64,000 bases of DNA from Desulfosudis oleivorans Hxd3 (GCF_000018405.1 NC_009943.1:2359001-2423000); one strand, 5' to 3'; shown: positions 34,689 to 43,896, counted from the stretch's first letter. Translations and numbers: made by a program. Notes: generated by a model from the letters alone, not told the origin.

Positions 34689-34715
34689 TTAGCCCGGATG
34701 TTTCACGAGAATCTC
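34689..34715. repeat. Degenerate copy of the TTTCATGAAA-type palindrome
   Basis: AGCCCGGATGTTTCACGAGA and following bases resemble the 24963-24992 palindrome. It lies in the 73-nt gap between convergent genes ending at 34659 and 34733, where it may serve as a terminator. Confidence 0.45.
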
Positions 34716-34732
34716 CCTATAACAACCCACCT

Positions 34733-35740
34733 CTAAAAATTCAGTTCCGCCCCCTTGAAATACTGAACCCGCAGATGGTTTCCCCTTGCATCATCTCCCA
34801 GGTAGGCAAAACGGCGATAGGCCCACAGGCCCTGGTGGGTAAGCTGGCGCAGGGATGGATTTTCGACCTCCATGAAAAAGCCTGGTGCCCGGCGTTCTTC
34901 CCCTGTGTCATAAAGAACCTGCATATCATCCACAGTGGTGTGAAGCAGGCAGAACGCCAGGCTGGAGCGTCGATGGGGTTTGCTGACAAAGGCCCTTACA
35001 TGCCACAGCGGCATGTTATTCAGCCGGGGGGTCTGCCGGTATTGCAGGGTGCAAACACCGGCCAGGGTTCCATTGGGATCCCGGCCAATCTTGGCGGCTT
35101 CAGGCACCCGCTGACGCGCTCTGTCTTCCTTGATGGCCCCCTCGGCCAGCCAGAAGGAGACAATCTCTTCAGCCAGTTTCTCGTCAACCTTTCCAAACAC
35201 CCACTCCATGGAAAAGCCCGGTTCCAGTTCCCGGTGCACGTCGGCCCAGCCGCCGGGTTCATCCAGCCACGCGATGCGGCAATGCTGGCCCTGGCTGGTG
35301 CGGCCGGCATAAAACAGGGCTGTTTCGGGCCAGAAGGCCTGAGGATACCGCCGGGCCATGGCCTCGTCCGGCAGGATCACAAAAATACCGGTGGGCGCCT
35401 TCTGAGCCCCCTCCTTCTCCAGCAGGTTCTGGGCGATTTCACGTGTACCGTTGAACAGGGCCACAAAGGCCTCATAAGAGCGGTCTGTATCCGGAAGAAA
35501 CTGGCGGTACACCCATATATTGCGGTTGCCCAGCAGGGGCAGTGCCGTGGCTACGATGGAACAGACGCCACGAATATCCCCGTTCCCGTTTTTCAGCACA
35601 CAGGCCACATGGTTAACCCGCTGACGAGCCCCGGCTTCATCCAGAGCACCGTTGCCTACCCAGAAACGGACCAGTCCGTCGGCCAATGGGCCGGTTTGAC
35701 CGAACACCTTTTCCACCGTGTATCCCTGAGGTAAAGCCAT
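34733..35740 (-). CDS. Tandem-duplicated domain protein of unknown function
   Basis: I do not recognise a named family. The 335-residue protein consists of two similar halves. About residues 6-150 (TVEKVFGQTGPLADGLVRFW, ARQRVNHVA, RGVCSI) match about 175-320 (MEWVFGKVDEKLAEEIVSFW, ARQRVPEAA, AGVCTL). A short link is in between. The repeated unit, ending with a WVYRQF/WHVRAF motif, looks like an alpha/beta fold, possibly GNAT-like. No signal peptide. AAAGGAGATCAGCC precedes the ATG at 35740. Neighbours (response regulator, panE) do not suggest a pathway. Confidence 0.65.
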   Translation of the reverse strand: MALPQGYTVEKVFGQTGPLADGLVRFWVGNGALDEAGARQRVNHVACVLKNGNGDIRGVCSIVATALPLLGNRNIWVYRQFLPDTDRSYEAFVALFNGTREIAQNLLEKEGAQKAPTGIFVILPDEAMARRYPQAFWPETALFYAGRTSQGQHCRIAWLDEPGGWADVHRELEPGFSMEWVFGKVDEKLAEEIVSFWLAEGAIKEDRARQRVPEAAKIGRDPNGTLAGVCTLQYRQTPRLNNMPLWHVRAFVSKPHRRSSLAFCLLHTTVDDMQVLYDTGEERRAPGFFMEVENPSLRQLTHQGLWAYRRFAYLGDDARGNHLRVQYFKGAELNF

Positions 35741-35858
35741 GGCTGATCTCCTTTGAAATCGTTTTAAAAAAATCCGCTCCACTGGACAAGAACCGAAAAA
35801 TCTGTATCACACGGCACAAAAGGGGCGAAGGACCCAGGGGGGGGCTTGCACCCTTACT

Positions 35859-36788
35859 TCATCCCCGGTTCCGGCGGTCCAGGAATTCCAGTTGTAGGGC
35901 AATGGTTTCGGACCGGGGCATGGCCACGCCGGCCGCGGCGGCCATTGAAATGGGCAGACGGTAAATCTCCTCGACTTCCAGCTCCCTGCCGGCTTCAAAA
36001 TCGAGCATCATGCTGGGCCGGTAGGCGACCATGTTTTTTGTGGCCGCGATCATGATCTCAATAAAATTTTCATCCAGCGGATGCCCGCAGGCCCTGGCGC
36101 CGGCCACCACCTCTTCCATGATGCCGCGCACCAGCGCAAGGGCCGAAGGATCGGCCATCAATTGATCCGTGGTGGCGTTTAACACCACGGTAACGCCGTT
36201 AAAGGCCATGTTCCACACCAGCTTCTGCCACCGGGCCAGGGCCAGGTCTTCGGCCAGGTCCACCGATATGCCGGCGGCCGAAAACGCATCAGCCACCTGC
36301 CGCAGTTCCGGCGTGATGCCGGCGGCCGCGCCATCGGCCCGGTACTGGCCCAGACGGACCGACCCGAAATCCAGGTGATGAATATGGCCCGGCCCGATCT
36401 TGTTGCTGCACAGAAAACACAGGCCCCCGATCACCGTGGCATCAGGGACGATCTCCTGAATCGTCTTTTCAACGCCCAGGCCGTTCTGAAGGGCCACCAC
36501 CACGCCGCCGGGCTTGACCACGTGGGGCAGAATGCCGGCCAGCCGATCATTGGCCGTTGTTTTCAGGGCCACAATCACCACGTCGCACCGGGGCATGTCC
36601 GATGCGCGGCAATAGGCGTTGACCTGTTTCAACCGGAAACTGCCGTCCTTTGAGTCAATGGTCAGGCCTTTTTCCTGAACATGGACATAATCCCCACGCA
36701 GCAAAAAATGGACCTCAAACCCGTGACGGCAGAGCAGACCGCCGTAATATCCGCCCACGGCTCCGGTTCCGATGATGGCAAAGTTCAT
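35859..36788 (-). CDS. panE: 2-dehydropantoate 2-reductase family (ketopantoate reductase)
   Basis: The 309-residue NADPH enzyme starts MNFAIIGTGAVGGYYGGLLC with the Rossmann loop. It has VVALQNGLGVEKTI (about 103-116), LVWNMAFNGVTVVLNAT with the catalytic Lys region nearby, and PSMMLDFEAGRELEVEEI near the end, all family features. It reduces ketopantoate to pantoate in pantothenate and CoA biosynthesis; related enzymes accept other 2-keto acids. The ATG at 36788, after GGAAGAAAC, is chosen over one four codons upstream. It is 55 nt downstream of the sppA stop, across a GATC-rich repeat. Confidence 0.88.
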   Translation of the reverse strand: MNFAIIGTGAVGGYYGGLLCRHGFEVHFLLRGDYVHVQEKGLTIDSKDGSFRLKQVNAYCRASDMPRCDVVIVALKTTANDRLAGILPHVVKPGGVVVALQNGLGVEKTIQEIVPDATVIGGLCFLCSNKIGPGHIHHLDFGSVRLGQYRADGAAAGITPELRQVADAFSAAGISVDLAEDLALARWQKLVWNMAFNGVTVVLNATTDQLMADPSALALVRGIMEEVVAGARACGHPLDENFIEIMIAATKNMVAYRPSMMLDFEAGRELEVEEIYRLPISMAAAAGVAMPRSETIALQLEFLDRRNRG

Positions 36789-36800
36789 TGTTTCTTCCAT

Positions 36801-36837
36801 TTCGATCCCGATCCCGATTTCGATCCCGATTTTAATT
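36801..36837. repeat. Degenerate hexamer repeat (CGATCC/CGATTT)
   Basis: TTCGATCCCGATCCCGATTT and following bases repeat CGATNN with period 6. It fills the short gap between panE and sppA. Similar tracts occur at 45325-45416, 46524-46569 and 52409-52452. Confidence 0.75.
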
Positions 36838-36842
36838 TGATG

Positions 36843-37742
36843 TTACAATCCCGGCCGGTAAAGGTAGCCGGCGGAAAGAGCCTGACCGTGCATCAGTGTG
36901 TTTGCCAGCTCTTCGGCTGAGGAGCCTGTCAACAGTTCGGTCAGGGAAAACTTTGTCTTTCTTTCCGGGTAGACCTGAACAATATCGCCTTTAATGCCCG
37001 CCATCCGGCCGACGGTTTCCACCGCGTCTTCCAGGTTGCCCAGTTCATCCACCAAGCCCAGCTCCAGGGCTTTTCTGCCGGTGTAGATGCGGCCGTCCGC
37101 CAGCTTCGCCACCGCCCCGGCATCCATGTTTCTGCCGGCGGCCACGTCATCAATAAACTGCTGGTGAATATCATCGGCAAACTCCTGAAGAATCCGTTTT
37201 TCGCGTTCTTCCAGGGGTCTCACCGGAGACCCGATATCCTTGTATTTGCCGCTTTTGATCACCACGGGCAGCAGCCCAATCTTGTCCATCAGCTCCTGAA
37301 AGTTGGTGTAGCTCATGATCACGCCGATACTGCCGGTCAATGTGCCGGGATTGGCAAATATTTTTTCCGTTGCCGACGCCACATAATAGCCGCCCGACGC
37401 GGCCACGGAGCCCATGGAGGCCACAACCTTTTTGGTTGCAGCGGTTTTATGAATTTCCCGGAATATCTCCTGGGCCGGTCCCACGGCACCACCGGGCGAG
37501 TCGATGCGCACCACAATGGCCCGAATGGCATCCTCCTCACGAAAGGTTTTCAGTTCTTCGATCACCTGTTCAGAAGAGAGAATAACCCCCTTCACCTCCA
37601 CAATCCCCACCCTTTCACCGGACTCGAAAGCGGGTTTGCCCGAATAGAGGCCCACCACAAAAGAAATAACCGTGGCTGAACCAAACACAATGGCAGACAG
37701 CACCAGGATGAAAAAAAGAAACGGATGTCTTCTGGAAAACAT
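36843..37742 (-). CDS. sppA: Signal peptide peptidase SppA (S49 serine protease)
   Basis: The 299-residue protein has one N-terminal membrane helix (about 8-30) and a periplasmic S49 domain. Core motifs are RIDSPGGAVGPAQEI (about 79-93) and MGSVAASGGYYVAS with the nucleophile Ser (about 109-122). GSIGVIM and VIKSGKYKDIGSP carry the general-base Lys (about 160-172). This is the short single-domain form (about 300 residues), not the 600-residue double form of E. coli. It degrades cleaved signal peptides in the inner membrane. CAGGAGAGAGTC precedes the ATG. It follows rpsA after a terminator. Confidence 0.93.
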   Translation of the reverse strand: MFSRRHPFLFFILVLSAIVFGSATVISFVVGLYSGKPAFESGERVGIVEVKGVILSSEQVIEELKTFREEDAIRAIVVRIDSPGGAVGPAQEIFREIHKTAATKKVVASMGSVAASGGYYVASATEKIFANPGTLTGSIGVIMSYTNFQELMDKIGLLPVVIKSGKYKDIGSPVRPLEEREKRILQEFADDIHQQFIDDVAAGRNMDAGAVAKLADGRIYTGRKALELGLVDELGNLEDAVETVGRMAGIKGDIVQVYPERKTKFSLTELLTGSSAEELANTLMHGQALSAGYLYRPGL

Positions 37743-37787
37743 GACTCTCTCCTGCCGGAAATGACCGAATAGATGAACCCCAAATAA

Positions 37788-37820
37788 AAACCGGGGGCGT
37801 GACCATCCGGCCCCCGGTTT
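37788..37820 (-). terminator. Rho-independent terminator after rpsA
   Basis: AAACCGGGGGC (37788-37798) pairs with GCCCCCGGTTT (37810-37820). On the minus strand it is followed by further T residues (TTTTTATTTG). It stands 45 nt beyond the rpsA stop and before sppA. Confidence 0.85.
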
Positions 37821-37864
37821 ATGATTATCCTACAACCGCGTGAAAAAAAGCAAGCCGCCTTTTT

Positions 37865-39679
37865 TTACGCGTCGGTGTCCGACGGTTCGTCCTCGTCGTC
37901 TTTGTCGGATGTTGCGGCCTCTTTTTCGGCAGCATCCTGATTCCCCTGAAGGGTAAAGCCGTTCTGAAGGTTTTCCCGCAGCAGCTCACCAAAGGCGGAG
38001 GTGGTGCCCCTGGAGTTGTCCACGTAGTCCTTGAGCAGGGTCTTGTCATCTTCCACGTCGAGCCGCTTGATGGAAAGGCCGATCTTGCGTTCGTCGGCAT
38101 TGACGTTCATCACCCGGGCGGTCAGCTCGGCGCCCACTTCGTACTGACCCACCGGTGTTTTGATCCGCTCGGTGCTGACCTCAGATACGTGCACCAGCCC
38201 CTCAATACCCTCTTCCAGCTCCACAAAAATGCCGAAGTCAGTAACATTGGTCACAACGCCCGACACCTTGGTGCCGATGGGGTAGCGGTCCCGGACACTC
38301 TCCCAGGGATCAGACTCAAGCTGCTTGATGCCCATGGAAAAACGCTCGTTGGCCTTGTCGATCTCCAGCACAACGGCCCGCACCAGGTCCCCCTTCTTGT
38401 ATATCTCAGAAGGATGCTTGATCCGCTTGGTCCAGGAGATGTCGGAAATATGGACCAAGCCGTCAATATCATCATCAATGCCGATGAACAGACCAAAATC
38501 GGTGATGTTCTTGATGCGGCCTTCGATCACCGTGCCCACGGGGTACTTCTCGCTGATCACCTCCCATGGATTGGGCTCCACCTGCTTCATGCCCAGGGAG
38601 ATACGCCGGTTGCCGGGCTGAATGTCCAGCACCACGGCATCCACCTCTTCCCCGATGTTGACCACCTTGGAGGGGTGGCGGATCTTGCGGGTCCAGGATA
38701 TCTCAGACACGTGAATCAGGCCCTCGACGCCCTCTTCCAGTTCCACGAAAATGCCGTAGTTGGTGATGCTCACAACCTTGCCGGTTGTCTTGACACCCAC
38801 CGGGTACTTCTCGGCCGCCGACTCCCAGGGATCCGGGGTCAGCTGCTTCATGCCCAGGGATATCTTTTTCTTGTCCAGATCAAAAGAGAGCACCTTCAGG
38901 GTCACGTTGTCGCCCACAGTAAACAGCTCGGAGGGGTGGCGCACCCGGCCCCAGGAAATATCGGTGATGTGCAGCAGGCCGTCGATGCCGCCCAGGTCCA
39001 CGAACACACCGTACTCGGTGATGTTTTTCACAATGCCTTCGACCACCTGGCCATCGGCCAGGGTCTCCATCAGTTCAGCCCGCTTGGTGGCCAGGGTCTC
39101 TTCCAGCAGTACCCGGCGGGACAGCACGATGTTGTTGCGCCGGCGATTGTACTTGAGGACCTTGAAATCATAGGTCTGGCCCACCATCTCGTCAAAGTTG
39201 CGGATGGGCCGAAGGTCGGCCTGGGAACCCGGCAAAAATGCCTGAAGCCCCACATCCACGGAAAAACCACCTTTGACGCGATTGATGATCACGCCGCTGA
39301 CCACGCCGTCATTGTCAAAGGTGTCCTTGATGGTCTCCCAGATCTTGTCCTTTTCGGCCTTGTCCTTGGACAGAACGAGCTTTTCATGTTCCTCGTCCCA
39401 GAACTCAATCATCACTTCAACATCATCATAGATCTTGACGTTGACCTCGCCCTTTTCGTTCTTGAACTCGTTGATGTTGATCTGTCCTTCGGACTTGTAG
39501 CCGATGTCCACCAGCACATAGTCCTTGTCCACGGCAATGACCTTGCCCACGACCACCTCACCCTCGGTGAACTGCTTGAAGGTGTGGTCATACATGGCCA
39601 TGAGTTCTTCCATGCTTTCCATGCCGCTTTCTTCGTTTTCGATGTTGTCTGCATCCTGCGTTGTGTTGTTGTCTACCAT
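37865..39679 (-). CDS. rpsA: 30S ribosomal protein S1
   Basis: The 604-residue protein has six S1 RNA-binding domains. Each is marked by a VxGxVxxxxxFGxFV strand followed by GLVHVSE-type motifs (GLLHITDISWGRVRHPSELF, GLIHVSEISW, GLVHISDISW, GLVHVSEVS). The acidic C-terminal tail (about 580-604, DKDDEDEPSDTDA) is longer than in E. coli S1 (557). S1 brings mRNA to the 30S subunit. GTAAGGGGG lies upstream of the ATG, and a small GGCCC/GGGCC hairpin (about 39711-39724) sits in its leader. The hisC-cmk-rpsA order is common in deltaproteobacteria. Confidence 0.97.
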   Translation of the reverse strand: MVDNNTTQDADNIENEESGMESMEELMAMYDHTFKQFTEGEVVVGKVIAVDKDYVLVDIGYKSEGQININEFKNEKGEVNVKIYDDVEVMIEFWDEEHEKLVLSKDKAEKDKIWETIKDTFDNDGVVSGVIINRVKGGFSVDVGLQAFLPGSQADLRPIRNFDEMVGQTYDFKVLKYNRRRNNIVLSRRVLLEETLATKRAELMETLADGQVVEGIVKNITEYGVFVDLGGIDGLLHITDISWGRVRHPSELFTVGDNVTLKVLSFDLDKKKISLGMKQLTPDPWESAAEKYPVGVKTTGKVVSITNYGIFVELEEGVEGLIHVSEISWTRKIRHPSKVVNIGEEVDAVVLDIQPGNRRISLGMKQVEPNPWEVISEKYPVGTVIEGRIKNITDFGLFIGIDDDIDGLVHISDISWTKRIKHPSEIYKKGDLVRAVVLEIDKANERFSMGIKQLESDPWESVRDRYPIGTKVSGVVTNVTDFGIFVELEEGIEGLVHVSEVSTERIKTPVGQYEVGAELTARVMNVNADERKIGLSIKRLDVEDDKTLLKDYVDNSRGTTSAFGELLRENLQNGFTLQGNQDAAEKEAATSDKDDEDEPSDTDA

Positions 39680-39784
39680 TAAAAAAAACCCCCTTACCGG
39701 AATTTAAACGGCCCCGCAGGGCCTTTTGATTCGGGAAACCTATCAGTATGACAGGTAAAATGCAAATGAAAAGTCACGCCTTTT

Positions 39785-40453
39785 TCAAAAATCGACCTGT
39801 TTTATGCGGGACAGCATGGATTGGACAACCTGGTCGATGGAAATCGCGGTGGAGTCCAGTAAAATCGCGTCATTGGCGGGTTTGAGGGGCGCGTGGCTTC
39901 GGGTCCGGTCATTGTGGTCCCGGGTGCGAATCTCTTCGGCGATCTGTTCCAGGGTACGGGTCTCATCCGCGGACCGCTCGTCATAGCGCCGCCGGGCACG
40001 CTCCTCAACAGAGGCATCCAGAAAAAACTTCACCTCCGCCTCGGGAAACACCACCGTGCCCATGTCCCGGCCTTCGAAAACCGCATTCTTCTCTTCTCCC
40101 AGTCGGCGCTGAAGGTCAAACAGGAATTTCCGCACCACCGGCCGGGCCGAAACGGCCGAGGCCAGCATGCTGATTTCCGAGGTGCGGATCAGACCGCTGA
40201 TGTCCCGGTCCCCGTCAAACAGCCGCGACCCGTCCTCATTCACCACAAAGCGCAGCCGAAGTCCCGTACACAGCCGCTCCAGCCCGTCGTCGTCCTCAGG
40301 GGCCACGCCCTTTTCTTTGGCGGCCAGGGCCACGCCCCGGTACAGGGCACCGGTATCCACGTACCGATAGCCCAGGCACCGGGCCAGGGCCTTGCTGACC
40401 GTTGTTTTACCGGCGCCGGCCGGGCCGTCGATGGTAATCAGCAGAGGCTTCAT
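39785..40453 (-). CDS. cmk: Cytidylate kinase
   Basis: The 222-residue enzyme phosphorylates CMP and dCMP. It has the P-loop ITIDGPAGAGKTTVSKALA (7-25), YVDTGALYRGVAL, EGRDMGTVVFPEAEVKFFLDAS and RDHNDRTRSHAPL (LID region). It is translationally coupled to hisC (4-nt ATGA overlap) and upstream of rpsA, a widely conserved cmk-rpsA neighbourhood. Length and motifs are typical. Confidence 0.96.
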   Translation of the reverse strand: MKPLLITIDGPAGAGKTTVSKALARCLGYRYVDTGALYRGVALAAKEKGVAPEDDDGLERLCTGLRLRFVVNEDGSRLFDGDRDISGLIRTSEISMLASAVSARPVVRKFLFDLQRRLGEEKNAVFEGRDMGTVVFPEAEVKFFLDASVEERARRRYDERSADETRTLEQIAEEIRTRDHNDRTRSHAPLKPANDAILLDSTAISIDQVVQSMLSRIKQVDF

Positions 40454-41538
40454 TTCAGCACCGCCTTTAACGCCGCCACAAACCGGGCGTTTTCCTCCGG
40501 CAGACCAACGGTTACCCGGATATAGGAAGGATATCCGTAGGAGACCATGGAGCGAATGATCACGCCCTGCTTTAACATCTCTTCAAAAACAGCGGCGGCA
40601 TCTTTTTTTACATCGACAAGAAAAAAATTGGCCTGGGAGGGAAAACAGCGAAGGCCCATTTTCTCCAGCTCGGCATAAAGCCAGGCCAGCCCGTCATGCA
40701 CCACGGCCAGGGTTTGTTTTAAAAAGGCCTCATCATCCAGAGCCGCAATAGCCGCCACCTGAGCCAGGGAGTTGACATTAAAGGGCTGGCGAATGCGGTT
40801 TAGAATCGCCGCCAGATACGGCGGCATGACGCCGTATCCCACCCGAATGCCGGCCAGGCCATAGGCCTTTGAAAAGGTGCGCAACGCCACGAGAGGACGG
40901 CTGTTGTCAAGAAAATCAAAGGCCCGGGCACACTCCGGGTCCTGAACAAACTCGATGTAGGCCTCATCCACCACAATCACCACATCGGAGGGCACCGCCT
41001 CCAGAAACCGTTCAAACGCCTTTCCGGAAAAAACCGTGCCGGTCGGGTTGTTGGGGTTGGTGAGAAACACCATCTTTGTTTTTGACGTAACGGCACCGGC
41101 CACGGTGTCAAGAGGCAGTGCCCGGTCGATCAGCGGCACATAGACCGACCGCGCGTTGACCATGCAGGTGGTGATATCATACATGGCAAATGAGGGATCG
41201 GTCATGATCACCTCGTCGCCGGGCAGCAGCAGGGCCCGGGTGAGCATGCCGATGATGTCGTCGGAACCGTTGCCCAGGACAATGGACTCCGGGGCCACCC
41301 CCAGTTTTTGCGCAAGTTTTGAGACCAGGTAATACCCGCTGCCGTCGGGGTAGCGGTGCAGCCCGGAAAGTGCTTTTTCAATGGCGGCCAGGGCCAGGGG
41401 GGACGGCCCCAGGGGGTTTTCATTGGAGGCCAGCTTGATAGATCCCGAGATGCCGTATTCCCGCTCCAGCTCTTCAATGGGCTTTCCCGGCACATAGGGC
41501 TTGATTGATAAAATATAGTCCGGCGGCGATATCTTCAT
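40450..41538 (-). CDS. hisC: Histidinol-phosphate aminotransferase
   Basis: The 362-residue class II PLP aminotransferase has ASNENPLGPSP (about 40-50), LGNGSDDIIGMLT, FLTNPNNPTGT, and the PLP lysine in RTFSKAYGLAGIRVGYG (about 218-234). It ends with IIRSMVSYGYPSYIRVTVG. It acts in histidine synthesis and often also on aromatic 2-keto acids. This may matter here because the aromatic operon contains no separate aromatic transaminase. GGAGAAGCGGAAC places the start at 41538. It leads the hisC-cmk(-rpsA) operon. Confidence 0.93.
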   Translation of the reverse strand: MKISPPDYILSIKPYVPGKPIEELEREYGISGSIKLASNENPLGPSPLALAAIEKALSGLHRYPDGSGYYLVSKLAQKLGVAPESIVLGNGSDDIIGMLTRALLLPGDEVIMTDPSFAMYDITTCMVNARSVYVPLIDRALPLDTVAGAVTSKTKMVFLTNPNNPTGTVFSGKAFERFLEAVPSDVVIVVDEAYIEFVQDPECARAFDFLDNSRPLVALRTFSKAYGLAGIRVGYGVMPPYLAAILNRIRQPFNVNSLAQVAAIAALDDEAFLKQTLAVVHDGLAWLYAELEKMGLRCFPSQANFFLVDVKKDAAAVFEEMLKQGVIIRSMVSYGYPSYIRVTVGLPEENARFVAALKAVLK

Positions 41539-41672
41539 GTTCCGCTTCTCCATGCATCCGTGCTTTAAATTCAACCCGGGGTGTGCTAATGCTCTTTCGT
41601 GGAAATCGAGTTTTCATTTATATATGGGTATGGTCCGGGTTGTAAACAGATTTTGACTGAAATGCAAGGCCT

Positions 41673-42845
41673 ATGAGAACCAGACCAGGCATCGAGATAC
41701 TGTGTGAATCGCCGGGCCGGTGGCCCCTGACCGGACGGCTGGGACTGCTGGCCAACCCCGCGTCCGTAGATGGGCACCTGCGCCATGCCAGGGACCTGCT
41801 CCGCGAAACGTTTCCCGGCCGGCTGACCGCCCTCTTTTCCCCCCAGCACGGGTTTTTTGCCGAAAAACAGGACAACATGGTCGAGTCCGCCGGTTTTACA
41901 GACCCCGACCTGGGCATTCCGGTCTTCAGTCTCTACGGTGACACCCGGATTCCCACCCCGGAAATGATGGATGCCATCGACACCCTGGTCATCGACCTTC
42001 AGGATGCCGGCACCCGGGTCTATACCTTTATTTACACCCTGTCCTACTGTATGGAAGCGGCCCGTGATCACGGGAAACCGGTGGTGGTGCTGGACCGGCC
42101 CAACCCGATAAACGGCATCACCATGGAGGGAAACCTTCTGGCGCCGGAATGGGCCTCTTTTGTGGGACGGTATCCCCTTCCCATGCGCCACGGCCTGACC
42201 ATCGGCGAACTGGCCCGGCTTTTCAACGACCGGTTCGGCATCGGGTGTGACCTGACCGTTGTGCCCATGGCCCACTGGCAGCGGTCCATGCGATTTGCCG
42301 ACACCGGCCTGCCCTGGGTGGCGCCCTCGCCCAACCTGCCCACGCCGGATTCAGCGCTTGTTTATCCCGGCCAGGTGATCTGGGAAGGCACCAACATCTC
42401 CGAAGGCCGGGGCACCACCCGGCCCTTTGAATATTTCGGCGCCCCCTTTCTTGATACGCACGCCGTGGCGGCCCGCATTCAACCCGAATTTTTAAAAGGC
42501 GTGGTGCTGCGGCCCATGGTGTTTGAACCCACGTCGAGCAAGTGGCAGGGCGTGCCGTGTCAGGGCTTTCAAATTCACCCGGTCGCGCCTGATCATTACC
42601 GTTCCTATACGCTCTCCCTGGCCCTGCTGCAGGTGGTGATCAATATTCACGGCGATGCCTTTGCATGGAAACCGCCGCCCTACGAATATGAACATGAGCG
42701 CATGCCCATTGACCTGATCCTGGGGGACGGCAACCTGCGAAAACGGATCGAACAGCAGGAAGAAATTTTCGCCCTGGAACAGGAATGGCACGACGATCTT
42801 GAATCGTTTAAGACCCTGAGCAAAAACTTTCACCTCTACACATAA
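41673..42845 (+). CDS. DUF1343 / GH171 exo-beta-N-acetylmuramidase (NamZ-like)
   Basis: The 390-residue protein belongs to the DUF1343 family. Family motifs include SPQHGFFAEKQDNM (about 54-67), VIDLQDAGTRVYTFIYTL (about 109-126), VVLDRPNPING, EGTNISEGRGTTRPFE (about 248-263), and FEPTSSKWQG. NamZ of Bacillus subtilis, the characterised member, releases MurNAc from the non-reducing ends of peptidoglycan fragments. There is no signal peptide, so this form appears cytoplasmic and would act on recycled muropeptides. The MurU-AmgK fusion at 50639 would then use the MurNAc. It is followed 28 nt later by RNase HI. Confidence 0.85.
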   Translation: MRTRPGIEILCESPGRWPLTGRLGLLANPASVDGHLRHARDLLRETFPGRLTALFSPQHGFFAEKQDNMVESAGFTDPDLGIPVFSLYGDTRIPTPEMMDAIDTLVIDLQDAGTRVYTFIYTLSYCMEAARDHGKPVVVLDRPNPINGITMEGNLLAPEWASFVGRYPLPMRHGLTIGELARLFNDRFGIGCDLTVVPMAHWQRSMRFADTGLPWVAPSPNLPTPDSALVYPGQVIWEGTNISEGRGTTRPFEYFGAPFLDTHAVAARIQPEFLKGVVLRPMVFEPTSSKWQGVPCQGFQIHPVAPDHYRSYTLSLALLQVVINIHGDAFAWKPPPYEYEHERMPIDLILGDGNLRKRIEQQEEIFALEQEWHDDLESFKTLSKNFHLYT

Positions 42846-42873
42846 CCGAAATATCCGGGTAAAGGGGAGGACG

Positions 42874-43566
42874 GTGAGCACTGACACGCCGGGCTGGAAG
42901 CGGATGGCCTTTAAAAACAACAAGGTGTGGGTTGAAACCGGCCCGGCCGGTGACCTGCTGGTCCAGGACGGAAAGGTGCGTATCAAGTATCAGCTGGATC
43001 AGCCCCATGAGTACCGTGTGCATAAGGAAAGCCTTCGCCCCCTTGACCGGCCTGGCGCGGCCCCGGCAACATCAACGGTAAAATCACCGGCAAAAAAGAA
43101 GCCCGTCCCGGCAAAAAATTTTGCGGGAAATGGAACAGAGGTAGCGGCGGCAATGGCGGAAAAAGACGCCATTCAGGTCTTCACCGACGGGGCCGCCTCG
43201 GGCAATCCCGGCCCGGCCGGCATCGGCGTGCTGCTGATATACGGCAACAGCCAAAAAACCATCTCCCGCTACATCGGCCACGCCACCAACAACATCGCCG
43301 AGCTCAAGGCCATTGAAGCGGCCCTGCTGGAAATCAAAAACAAAAAACTGCCGGTGCGCCTTTTCACGGACAGCGCTTATTCCCTGGGCGCGCTCACCCT
43401 GGGCTGGAAGGCGCAGAAAAACGTGGAACTGATTGCCGGCATTCAAAAGCTGATGCGAACATTTTCAGACCTGAAAATTTTCAAGGTCAAGGGTCATGCC
43501 GGCATGGCGGAAAACGAGACAGCGGACCGGCTGGCCACCGAGGCGATTCAGAAGCTTGCGGAATAA
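42874..43566 (+). CDS. Ribonuclease HI family protein with N-terminal extension
   Basis: The 230-residue product starts at GTG 42874 after a strong GGGGAGGACG. Residues about 1-45 (GWKRMAFKNNKVWVETG and following) form a small beta-rich extension. A Lys/Pro/Ala linker (about 55-90) follows. The RNase HI core covers about 97-228 with all catalytic residues: FTDGAASGNPGPAG (Asp), NNIAELKAIEAAL (Glu), FTDSAYSLG (Asp), and KGHAGMAENETADRLA (His, Asp). RNase HI removes RNA from RNA:DNA hybrids. The N-terminal part differs from the Caulimo-type hybrid-binding domain of other versions. A terminator follows. Confidence 0.9.
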   Translation: MSTDTPGWKRMAFKNNKVWVETGPAGDLLVQDGKVRIKYQLDQPHEYRVHKESLRPLDRPGAAPATSTVKSPAKKKPVPAKNFAGNGTEVAAAMAEKDAIQVFTDGAASGNPGPAGIGVLLIYGNSQKTISRYIGHATNNIAELKAIEAALLEIKNKKLPVRLFTDSAYSLGALTLGWKAQKNVELIAGIQKLMRTFSDLKIFKVKGHAGMAENETADRLATEAIQKLAE

Positions 43567-43570
43567 AAAA

Positions 43571-43592
43571 AGCCCGTGCATGGGCACGGGCT
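43571..43592. terminator. Bidirectional terminator
   Basis: AGCCCGTGC, a four-base loop and GCACGGGCT form a perfect hairpin between poly-A and poly-T flanks. It lies between the convergent RNase HI gene and the small membrane protein gene at 43627. Confidence 0.86.
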
Positions 43593-43626
43593 TTTCAATA
43601 AACAGACAAAACGCGAAGCAGGACGA

Positions 43627-43896
43627 TTAAGCGTTGTCCTTGCCCTTGAGCGCTTCAATCTCTTTTTTCAGTTCAGCGACCTCGTCTTCCCTGCTGTCAC
43701 CGGCAGGAGCAGTGGCGGTATCGTTCTTCCAGGTGTCCTTGAGTTCATCAAAACCCAGGTAAAGGGCCAGACCGCCGCCCATCAGAAGCACCAGGGGAAT
43801 GATCCCCGCCAGAATGGTCAGAAATGCATTAAACCATACCGCAAGAAGAATAATACCGATCACGGATGCGATCGCGCCGCCAATCAATGTTTTCAT
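43627..43896 (-). CDS. Small two-helix membrane protein with coiled-coil tail
   Basis: No named family recognised. The 89-residue protein has two hydrophobic helices (about 4-24 and 26-46, rich in Ile/Leu/Gly). A charged tail follows, ending with a heptad-like EVAELKKEIEALKGK. AAGGAGGACAGTG precedes the ATG. It may assemble as an inner-membrane oligomer. It shares the one-protein plan 'membrane part plus charged helical tail' with the gene at 7482, though sequences differ. Confidence 0.72.
   Translation of the reverse strand: MKTLIGGAIASVIGIILLAVWFNAFLTILAGIIPLVLLMGGGLALYLGFDELKDTWKNDTATAPAGDSREDEVAELKKEIEALKGKDNA

Noticed and set aside
38189-39682. 497-codon plus-strand open frame opposite rpsA
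   Set aside because: It is the antisense of a clear six-S1-domain gene. Composition is His/Gln-rich without domains, and no ribosome site was seen.
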